Shown: positions 33,701 through 39,332 of the stretch, piece by piece | How positions within the stretch are numbered: position 1 is the first letter of the stretch | Layout of the letters: the number at the start of each line of letters is the position of its first letter | Made by a program: the position numbers and the translations under genes | Source: Bacteroidales bacterium UBA1458 | GTDB taxonomy: Bacteria > Bacteroidota > Bacteroidia > Bacteroidales > VadinHA17 | Reading direction: 5' to 3' | Assembly (NCBI GenBank): GCA_002325785.1 | Contig: DCSU01000158.1 | Span: forward strand, 30,141 to 69,472 | DNA length: 39,332 nucleotides | The notes under the pieces: generated by a model | Databases searched by the model: none | What the model was told of the DNA's origin: nothing | Seen by the model: the letters and a program-made list of their open reading frames with translations, nothing else

Positions 33701-34987
33701 CTGACAGGCGCGGAACAGAATGAAAAGAAAGATCTGACCGTTATCCGGCCGCGTCCCAGTCCGTCAGAGCCGCCGGTCAACAGGACCCTCTACTTCCCCT
33801 ATATGCATGACGGCGCCTATTTTGTCGCAGCCGCTGCACGTAGCATAGGAATCCCTTCGGAGGTGCTCCCGAAACAGACGGACGAGGATATCGCACTTGG
33901 CAGAAAATACACCTCCTCCAAGGAGTGCTTCCCGATGATATGTACCACAGGCAGTTTCCTCAAGAAGCTGATGGAGCCGGGTGCTGATCCCTCGAAGATG
34001 AGCTTCTTCATGCCTGACCATAACGGCCCGTGCCGGTTCGGACAGTATAACCAGTTCCAGAGGATACTCTTTGACAGGCTGGGATTTAAGGATGCTGAGC
34101 TGGTAACACCCTCCAATGACACCGCCTATGCCGATCTGGCAGGCGACAGGAGCCGGAAGTTCAGGATCAGTGCATGGAAAGGATTCGTCTCATTTGACTA
34201 CATAAGAAAACTGTACCGTGAGATCCGGCCCTATGAGCTGAACAAAGGCGAAACAGAGGCAGTCTACCAGGCGGCATTGAAGAAGGTGGAGAATTGTATT
34301 GAAAACAACAGCCGGGGCCTCCGCCGTCTGCTGGTGGAGATTGCCGGTGAATTCATGGCTGTTAAGGCTGACAGGAGTCGCCGGAGACCTGTCGTAGCAG
34401 TCCTTGGGGAGATTTACATGCGTGACAATGCCGGATGCAACGGCAATATTGCCAACCGTCTCGAAAACCTCGGGGCTGAGGTGGTGATAGGCCCCTTCTC
34501 GGAATGGATCACCTACTCCACGCATCGTTTTACCCGCGACAGCAAGTGGAAAAACGACACCAGGGGGCTTATAAAATCGAAGATTCAGGGTATCGGGCAG
34601 GAGGTGATAGTTGACTACCTCCTCAGGGGTATAAACAAATACACTGACACCACTAAGGATGTCTCTCTGCATGAAATACTTAAGCTGAGCAACAAGTATG
34701 TCAGCGAATTCTACGACGGTGACCCGCCGATAGCCATGGGCTCATCGGCAGCCCTTGCGCAGAGAGGCGTATCAGGCATTGCTGCTATACTTCCCTTTAC
34801 ATGCATGCCCGGCACATTGATAGCATCAGTAAGCGATTCGTTCCGGAAGGACTACAACAATATTCCTTTCCTTAACATTCCCTACGACGGCCAGGATACA
34901 GTCTCACTGGAGACACGGCTTCAGGCCTTCATGTTCCAGGTCAGGGAGTATGCTGAGGCTCGCCAACCAGTGTCATCTCATCAATAA
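30734..34987 (+). CDS. Fused tandem 2-hydroxyacyl-CoA-dehydratase activase / DUF2229 / dehydratase-like protein
   Basis: A 1417-residue fusion. Two ASKHA ATPase domains lie in tandem (about 15-285, GLDIGSVSLNTVLLD; about 330-600, GIDVGSLSTNVVLID). Each keeps the cluster-binding VCAAGTGSFL Cys (C143, C456) and the second Cys in RCSVF/RCTVF (C183, C496). A Cys motif follows (C614, C617, C621 in VCNGCVNHCE). Next is a DUF2229-type region (VGIPRALMIYYQQFPFWRTF, near 680), then HgdB-like segments with Cys in SKECFPMICTTGSF, GPCRFGQYN and PFTCMPGT. Such activases use ATP to push a low-potential electron into dehydratases or double-cubane-cluster proteins. The natural substrate of these large fusions is not established. 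Its 3' end overlaps the convergent S46 peptidase gene by 47 bp. Confidence 0.88.
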   Translation: MDKGSLLSTADSGYFIGLDIGSVSLNTVLLDEHFSIVEDYYDYVHGKPFNVLHERLRSLLKDHPPETIRGIALTGTGGKLASGLIGGLFVNEIIAQATAAGRLFPDARTVIEIGGEDSKFIVLERQPSDDYARLVDFEMNSVCAAGTGSFLDQQAKRIGVPIEKEFGEMAMRSVNPPRIAGRCSVFAKSDMIHHQQLATPLHDIVAGLCFALARNFRSTVARSKEIRKPVIFSGGVAANIGMVRAFREVLDLSPEELIIPEHHASMGAIGAVMYCHSNRLQMDHFAGLAQLEEYLNNDSTVFSSLPQLTVSEATYNKEVRFRKNGTDKIPVYLGIDVGSLSTNVVLIDPQHNVVARRYLPTAGKPLEAIQKGMTEIYDEAGNDVVVIGAGTTGSGRYLTGDFIGADTIRNEITAQATAAIDYDPTVDTIFEIGGQDSKYISIENGVVVDFEMNKVCAAGTGSFLEEQAEKLNIKIIDEFGAMALKSESPVKLGDRCTVFMESDLNSFMQKGARNDNLVGGLAYSIVYNYLQKVVADRKVGDKIFFQGGVTNNKAVVAAFEQVLGKKIIIPPHFDVTGAIGAAILAQRSMTEGQKTSFRGFGIRNATYEMSRFVCNGCVNHCEISRVKIEGDDKPLFYGGRCEKYETDGRKKNTGHLPNLFKIRTGMLTGDYIEREADGKPTVGIPRALMIYYQQFPFWRTFFEELGFRVILSRESDKKLIAQSIETITSETCLPVELMHGHVIDLLDKGVDYVFLPFIVSGKYKEGDTTTNSNCPWIQSFPFMVKAALRGKVDDSKFLTPTLHFRYFERALVKEMISFFGDRFGLSGERIRKAVYKADGVQISFEKGLVEYGREVLANVPSGCRPVIILGRPYNSTDPHLNLGLTEKLLAQDVMPIPLDMLDLQVGDIYTNYRNMYWPNGQKMIAAAQYVARTEGLYAVYISNFRCGPDSFIWHYITEELKGKPFLHLEVDEHSADAGMVTRIEAFLDSLTGAEQNEKKDLTVIRPRPSPSEPPVNRTLYFPYMHDGAYFVAAAARSIGIPSEVLPKQTDEDIALGRKYTSSKECFPMICTTGSFLKKLMEPGADPSKMSFFMPDHNGPCRFGQYNQFQRILFDRLGFKDAELVTPSNDTAYADLAGDRSRKFRISAWKGFVSFDYIRKLYREIRPYELNKGETEAVYQAALKKVENCIENNSRGLRRLLVEIAGEFMAVKADRSRRRPVVAVLGEIYMRDNAGCNGNIANRLENLGAEVVIGPFSEWITYSTHRFTRDSKWKNDTRGLIKSKIQGIGQEVIVDYLLRGINKYTDTTKDVSLHEILKLSNKYVSEFYDGDPPIAMGSSAALAQRGVSGIAAILPFTCMPGTLIASVSDSFRKDYNNIPFLNIPYDGQDTVSLETRLQAFMFQVREYAEARQPVSSHQ

Positions 34988-37109
34988 GGTAGCCTGCACC
35001 TGCAAACTTGTCGACAATAAACAGGACATACCTTATATCAAGGCTTATGTTGCGGCTCTGTGCCGGGTTGTACATGATATCTGACGCCACACCCTCCCAT
35101 GCGCGGTCAAAGTTGACCCCTATAAGGTGCCCCTCGGCGTTAAGCACCGGGCTTCCCGAATTGCCGCCTGTGGTGTGGTTGTTGGCGATGAAGCAGACAG
35201 GGACATCGCCGTTGATTGCGTACCTGCCGAAGTCCTTCTTCTCATAAAGCTCCCTCAGCCTGTCGGGAACATCATAATCATATATCGCGGGGTTATCCTT
35301 CTCCATCACCCCTGTGAGGGTGGTGTAATGCTTGTGATAAACGGCATCGCGTGAATCGTATCCCATCACCTTACCGTAAGCCAGCCTGAGTGTTGAGTTG
35401 GCATCCGGATAGAAGACCTTGTCTTTGCCCTGTTCCATCTGTGCCGCCATGTAAAGCTTGTTCAGCTCGGTCAGGCGGGCGTCAGCTGAAACCATCTCAG
35501 GCCTCACCCTCGATTCTATCAGCTCCGCTGCAGAGACAGCCAGGATATAGAAAGGATCCCTCTGAATCTTTTTTGCATCAAAACTGGCAAGCAGCGTCTT
35601 CACCCTCTCCTCATCAGTGAACACTGATCTGGCAAAGAGCTTGTCAACCACAGCCCCGAAGTTGCCTTTGCATGATGCTGCCAGCTCCCTGTATGCCGGT
35701 GCCTGCCATTCGGTCTCCACATTCTTGCCATACAGTTCCATGACCGCGACAAACAGTTTTTTAGATACATCCTGGTCATAGTTGCGAAAGAAGCCATCTG
35801 CATAGCCCTGTAGTCGTTCAAGTTCCTTCCCGAGGTCGGGGCTCTGCTTTGCTGCCAGCTCCACTGCTCTGCTGAAGGCGCCTGCAAGGCTTGCAGGCTC
35901 AGCGCCTGCGGAGCCGAAGACCTCAGAGGTATAGATACTGACAAGGTAATATTTGGCATAGCTGTCATATATTTCGTCATACTGTTCAAAGAGGCTGCCG
36001 TATTTCTGCATACGGGACGGGTCAGCTGCCACCCAGGTCATAAACTCTTTCTCAAAGGCCTCCTTGCGCTTGACACCGTCCATGTTGTCAAGGCTCTGAA
36101 TCTCCCCTATCCATTTCTTCCAGCCATTAGCCAGGCCGAATGACTTGCCCGAATATTTGAGTCTTATCAGCGGGTCTGTAGCCATCTCCTGTTCCATGAT
36201 GGAAATCTTCTTTCCGCGTATCTCCACCTGCTTCGGATAGATCACATCCTTAAGCATCCTTATATGTTGTGAGGGTGCATACTCCTGGGTTCTTCCGGGA
36301 TAACCGAAGACCATGGTGAAGTCGCCCTCACTGACGCCTGCGAGTGAAACAGGGAAATGATACGCCGGTTTATATGGTACGTTTTCAGCCGAATAAGCTG
36401 CAGGCTTATTCTCACTGTCAGCATAAACCCTGAAGAGGGAGAAATCGCCGGTATGGCGCGGCCATACCCAGTTGTCAGTGTCGCCACCGAACTTGCCTAT
36501 GGCTGAAGGAGGTGCTCCCACCAGCCTGACATCACGGAATACCTCATTGACAATCAGAAAATACTGGTTACCCATGAAGAATGGCCTGACTGCAGAGAGG
36601 TAATGAGTACCCTTAACGGCTTCATTGTTGATGGCGGTGATGTTTGCGTTTACAATGGCATCCCTTTTTTCCTTGTCCATATCATCTGTGACACCGGCAA
36701 GAACCCTGTCTGTGACATCCTCCATGTACTTGAGGATAGTCACCGTCAGCCCGGGATTCGAAAGTTCCTCTGCATTTGAGGATGCCCAGAACCCATCAGC
36801 CAGGTAATCATGTTCAAGAGTCGAGTGATTCTGTATTGATCCGTATCCACAATGGTGGTTTGTAATAATCAGCCCTTTGTCTGAGATGAACTCACCTGTA
36901 CAACCGCCGCCGAAGAGCACCACGGCATCTTTCATTGAGGCCTTGTTGATGCTGTATATATCCTCGGCAGTGAGCCTGAAGCCGTTTTCCTGCATCAGCT
37001 GGATGTTGTATTTCCCAATCAGGACCGGGATCCACATACCCTCATCAGCAACTGCTGACGGGGTAAACATCGCCACAAGCAGGGCGAAAATGACTAATCT
37101 TTTTTTCAT
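34941..37109 (-). CDS. S46 dipeptidyl-peptidase, DPP11-like
   Basis: A 722-residue exported serine peptidase of the S46 family, found mainly in Bacteroidota. The signal peptide is about 1-21. The catalytic His lies in TNHHCGYG (H85 by the usual numbering), Asp in the region GGDTDNWVWPRHTGDF and Ser651 in GGNSGSP. R669 in VNFDRAWEG matches the Arg (R673 in Porphyromonas gingivalis DPP11, as I recall) that selects Asp/Glu at P1; DPP7 proteins have Gly there. It should therefore remove dipeptides ending in an acidic residue. It overlaps maf by 4 bp and the fused activase gene by 47 bp at its 3' end. The acidic preference is inferred from that one residue. Confidence 0.93.
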   Translation of the reverse strand: MKKRLVIFALLVAMFTPSAVADEGMWIPVLIGKYNIQLMQENGFRLTAEDIYSINKASMKDAVVLFGGGCTGEFISDKGLIITNHHCGYGSIQNHSTLEHDYLADGFWASSNAEELSNPGLTVTILKYMEDVTDRVLAGVTDDMDKEKRDAIVNANITAINNEAVKGTHYLSAVRPFFMGNQYFLIVNEVFRDVRLVGAPPSAIGKFGGDTDNWVWPRHTGDFSLFRVYADSENKPAAYSAENVPYKPAYHFPVSLAGVSEGDFTMVFGYPGRTQEYAPSQHIRMLKDVIYPKQVEIRGKKISIMEQEMATDPLIRLKYSGKSFGLANGWKKWIGEIQSLDNMDGVKRKEAFEKEFMTWVAADPSRMQKYGSLFEQYDEIYDSYAKYYLVSIYTSEVFGSAGAEPASLAGAFSRAVELAAKQSPDLGKELERLQGYADGFFRNYDQDVSKKLFVAVMELYGKNVETEWQAPAYRELAASCKGNFGAVVDKLFARSVFTDEERVKTLLASFDAKKIQRDPFYILAVSAAELIESRVRPEMVSADARLTELNKLYMAAQMEQGKDKVFYPDANSTLRLAYGKVMGYDSRDAVYHKHYTTLTGVMEKDNPAIYDYDVPDRLRELYEKKDFGRYAINGDVPVCFIANNHTTGGNSGSPVLNAEGHLIGVNFDRAWEGVASDIMYNPAQSRNISLDIRYVLFIVDKFAGAGYLIDEMTLVGEPQHTP

Positions 37110-37711
37110 ATCATATTTGATTTATTTCCTGTGAAATGAAGCAATGCGTCATAAAGATCGCTTACCGGCATACCCACGACGTTGTAGTATGATCCCTCAA
37201 TCCGTTGGATTCCCCTGAGGCCAATCCATTCCTGGATACCATAGGCTCCGGCCTTATCATAAGGCCTGTAGTGCATTACGTAATATAAAATCTCCTCCTC
37301 CTCCAGCTTTCTGAAGGTCACGCTTGTGGTTACGGAGAAGGTGTGGCTTCTTGTGCTATCTCTCAGGCACAGACCGGTAATTACCTCATGCCGGCAACCG
37401 GAGAGAAGCCTGAGAAACTGCATGGCCTCATCATCATCCGCGGGTTTGCCTAGAACAGTCTCATGGCACCATACAACAGTATCGGCCGTAATGAGTATCT
37501 GACGGGGCTGCAACATCTCTTTCCATGAGCCTGACTTGCCATTGGCAAGGAACTCTGCTATCTCCCTGCCCCGTAGGTTTGCGGGCCATTTTTCATCATA
37601 ATCGATGGCCTCGGCTCTGAAACTGAAGCCAGCCTCCGCCAATAGTTGTCTTCGCCTTGGAGACTCCGAAGCCAGTATCAGTTCATAATCCTGTAGCCCG
37701 TCAGAAGTCAT
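37106..37711 (-). CDS. maf: Maf-family nucleotide pyrophosphatase
   Basis: A 201-residue Maf protein. LILASESPRRRQLL near the N-terminus is the family signature, and the catalytic and binding residues lie in ITADTVVW and GKPADDDEAMQFL, with DKAGAYGIQEW toward the C-terminus. Maf proteins hydrolyse non-standard or methylated nucleotides to monophosphates, and were once called septum-formation inhibitors. The frame opens at 37774, but the ATG at 37711 (MTSDGLQDYELILASE) is preferred: it gives normal length and starts 1 bp after the UbiA stop. It overlaps the S46 peptidase start by 4 bp, so translation may be coupled. Confidence 0.93.
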   Translation of the reverse strand: MTSDGLQDYELILASESPRRRQLLAEAGFSFRAEAIDYDEKWPANLRGREIAEFLANGKSGSWKEMLQPRQILITADTVVWCHETVLGKPADDDEAMQFLRLLSGCRHEVITGLCLRDSTRSHTFSVTTSVTFRKLEEEEILYYVMHYRPYDKAGAYGIQEWIGLRGIQRIEGSYYNVVGMPVSDLYDALLHFTGNKSNMI

Positions 37712-37712
37712 C

Positions 37713-38723
37713 CTAAAAGATTTTCCCCGAAGTGATGATTGCACCTGCAACAAGTGAATAGAGGATCCCGGCAACCATAATCAGTTTCATAAGCCTGCTG
37801 GCCGTTTGGAACTGGTCCCTCTCCTTGCCTGTCAGCACTTTATAGATCACTGCGGCAAACGGGATTGTCAGAAGGAGGGTGATGTATATCAGGGTTAGGG
37901 TGTCATGAAGGAATATGGCCCACACGAAATAGAGAAGGGCAATGGTAACCAGTGAAAGGAATATTACGACTGTCTTGCATGTCAGCAGACCTGATCTTAC
38001 CGGCAGGGTATTTCTGCCTGTCTCCCTGTCACCTTTACAGTCTTCCATGTCTTTTATTATCTCACGGATAAGGGTTGTAAGGAAGGCGAATAGTGCAAAG
38101 CCGCCTACCCAGAAAAAGAGGATACCCACGCCGGGGAAATTTACTGTAGTTTGTGAATAATATACAAATATGGGAGCAGCATCATATACCACCACAAGCA
38201 TCGGGACCATGGCCACCAGGATGGCTACAATGATATTTCCGAGGAGGAATTGCCTCTTATAGGTGGCAGAATAAAAATAGAGCAGTCCGGTGATGAGGAT
38301 GAAGAAGACTCCGAGCCATATATAGCCTATACGTGCTGATACATAGGTACCGCCAATGACGCCCAGGATGTTCAGGATATTGTGATACATCATGGCCATG
38401 CGCCTGGTGACGGTATTTCCGACAATAATGGAGCCCCGGTTGATAAGGTCAGCCCGGATATCAAAATAGTCATTGATGACATAGCCCGCTGCCGTAAGAA
38501 GGCAGGTTGAGATGACAAGAATAAGAAAATCAAACCATCCCAGCTGGAACATCATTCTGGTAACTGTTTCCGGGTCACCGGCAAGGGTGACAGGCATGGC
38601 ATTCAGCAGGGGCCTGATGACTGAATACCTCATAAGCATCATCGTCACTGCCACCACCAGCAGGTTAGGCAACCTGACAAGGTCCATCAGGTCTGTTATC
38701 CTCTCACCACGTAAAAGCTTCAT
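37713..38723 (-). CDS. UbiA-family prenyltransferase, GGGP geranylgeranyltransferase-like
   Basis: A membrane prenyltransferase of about 336 residues with eight or nine hydrophobic segments. The two Asp-rich motifs, NDYFDIRAD (near 88) and DMEDCKGDRETGRNTLP (near 235), bind Mg2+ and the prenyl diphosphate. Bacteroidota members are often named geranylgeranylglycerol-phosphate geranylgeranyltransferase, but the prenyl acceptor is not visible here. ATG at 38723 (MKLLRGERITDLMDLVRLPN) is preferred to the first ATG of the frame at 38762, which adds 13 residues that overlap the upstream gene more. Even so it overlaps the KdsC-like gene by 20 bp. Confidence 0.88.
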   Translation of the reverse strand: MKLLRGERITDLMDLVRLPNLLVVAVTMMLMRYSVIRPLLNAMPVTLAGDPETVTRMMFQLGWFDFLILVISTCLLTAAGYVINDYFDIRADLINRGSIIVGNTVTRRMAMMYHNILNILGVIGGTYVSARIGYIWLGVFFILITGLLYFYSATYKRQFLLGNIIVAILVAMVPMLVVVYDAAPIFVYYSQTTVNFPGVGILFFWVGGFALFAFLTTLIREIIKDMEDCKGDRETGRNTLPVRSGLLTCKTVVIFLSLVTIALLYFVWAIFLHDTLTLIYITLLLTIPFAAVIYKVLTGKERDQFQTASRLMKLIMVAGILYSLVAGAIITSGKIF

Positions 38724-39225
38724 GATCCATCCAGTTATTATGCAGTCTGAGTGCCTGCTCAATCACATCACGAACGCATCCCTCACCGCCTCGTTTGTCA
38801 GAAATATATACGGCTATCTGTTTTATCTCACTGTCTGCATCAGCCGGGCAGGCTGGCAGTCCCACCATCTTCATCACATTGAAGTCAGGTATGTCATCAC
38901 CCATGTAGAGAACATTCCTGGGATCCATATTCCATCTGGCAACCAGCTCCTTCATGCTCTCAGTCTTTGTCCTTGAATTGAGATAAATATCATTAACGCC
39001 CAGCGTTTTAAGGCGTTTGACATACTCTTTTGAATTGGCTCCGGAGATCACTCCCACCTTATAACCTTTTTTTACCGCCAGCTGTATGGCATAGCCATCT
39101 CTCAGGTTGACAGTTCGGAGTGGTAATCCCCAAACCGAGAGGGCAATTGTCTGTGTTGAAAGGACCCCGTCTATATCAAAAACGAATGCTTTCACGCCCC
39201 TGAGCTCTTCCTTGAAATTGGTCAT
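38704..39225 (-). CDS. KdsC-like HAD phosphatase
   Basis: A 173-residue HAD-superfamily phosphatase without a cap domain, the size of 3-deoxy-D-manno-octulosonate-8-phosphate phosphatase (KdsC). The nucleophile motif is FVFDIDGVL (D17, D19), followed by VGVISGANS, KTESM and GDDIPDFNVM. DGYAIQLAVKKG near residue 45 is also KdsC-like. It would release KDO for lipopolysaccharide. Bacteroidota often have this gene in the same position beside a DUF2520 protein and UbiA. Its start overlaps the stop of the upstream gene by one base (TGATG). Confidence 0.9.
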   Translation of the reverse strand: MTNFKEELRGVKAFVFDIDGVLSTQTIALSVWGLPLRTVNLRDGYAIQLAVKKGYKVGVISGANSKEYVKRLKTLGVNDIYLNSRTKTESMKELVARWNMDPRNVLYMGDDIPDFNVMKMVGLPACPADADSEIKQIAVYISDKRGGEGCVRDVIEQALRLHNNWMDHEAFTW

Positions 39226-39332
39226 CAGCTGTTCTTCTTATAGTGAGCGGCTATCATTCTGGTGACAAGCCGGTACAGTTTCTGATATTCAGGTGAGAAA
39301 GATAGCAATTCCAAATGTTTTTCGATAGTATT
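39225..39332 (-). CDS. 3' end of an upstream gene (possibly a DUF2520 / Rossmann-like protein)
   Basis: On the minus strand an open frame enters from the window edge and gives 35 residues ending LYRLVTRMIAAHYKKNS before a TGA at 39227-39225. The stop overlaps the ATG of the KdsC-like gene, so the two are translationally linked. In Bacteroidota the gene at this position is often a Rossmann-fold/DUF2520 protein, and HLELLSFSPEYQKLYRLV resembles such a helical end. The fragment is too short to be sure. Its 5' part is outside the window. Confidence 0.55.
   Translation of the reverse strand, partial: NTIEKHLELLSFSPEYQKLYRLVTRMIAAHYKKNS

Overview
The window looks like a chromosomal piece of an anaerobic or facultatively anaerobic member of the Bacteroidota (Bacteroidales/Marinilabiliales-like). 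This is inferred from gene content: an S46 dipeptidyl-peptidase, a GGGP-synthase-type UbiA prenyltransferase next to a KdsC-like phosphatase, a YaiO-type outer-membrane barrel, an FHS-type sugar transporter, a Tat-exported Gfo/Idh/MocA oxidoreductase beside DUF1080 domains, and class I Hcp. It is also inferred from several upstream motifs that fit the Bacteroidota promoter consensus TAnnTTTG. No rRNA, tRNA, CRISPR array, insertion sequence or prophage was seen. No genus can be named from the sequence alone.

Layout. (1) 51-4665, minus strand: a tightly packed four-gene operon of receiver-only response regulator, TPR plus YaiO barrel, SPOR-transmembrane-HEAT protein and membrane family 2 glycosyltransferase. 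It looks like a compact synthase-dependent exopolysaccharide export system and is the best candidate here for a poorly described system. (2) 4842-14331: a carbohydrate locus with a HEAT/tandem-DUF1080 protein and a Tat-exported oxidoreductase on the minus strand. Divergent from these is a GH20-like glycosidase, and a ROK kinase - FHS/MFS transporter - sulfatase operon faces it. Together they suggest capture of sulfated amino-sugar glycans, with a 3-keto-glycoside type of cleavage alongside. (3) 14509-16659: malic enzyme and a cytidylate-kinase-like protein, separated by a strong bidirectional terminator.

(4) 16788-20001: a glycyl radical enzyme closely resembling trans-4-hydroxy-L-proline dehydratase (HypD), with its radical SAM activase. 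(5) 20422-27139, plus strand: a small exported protein, an oxaloacetate-decarboxylase-alpha/pyruvate-carboxylase-B-like protein with a degenerate biotin-attachment motif, an M3 metallopeptidase lipoprotein and a 7TM-DISM histidine kinase. (6) 27149-30556: a nitrosative-stress module of Crp/Fnr regulator (HcpR-like), Fe-S protein with a His-rich insert, and hydroxylamine reductase Hcp. An 18-bp perfect palindrome in the divergent intergenic region lies about 41 bp upstream of the predicted start of transcription. (7) 30734-34987: a 1417-residue fused protein with two activase ATPase domains and a 2-hydroxyacyl-CoA-dehydratase-like part. Its 3' end overlaps the convergent S46 peptidase gene. (8) 34941-39332, minus strand: S46 peptidase, Maf, UbiA, KdsC-like phosphatase and the 3' end of a further gene, packed with tiny gaps or overlaps.

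The only stretch over 300 bp without a gene is 20002-20421. It carries a good promoter candidate for the HypD operon and a 10-bp direct repeat. All functional assignments come from reading motifs by eye; no database search was run.
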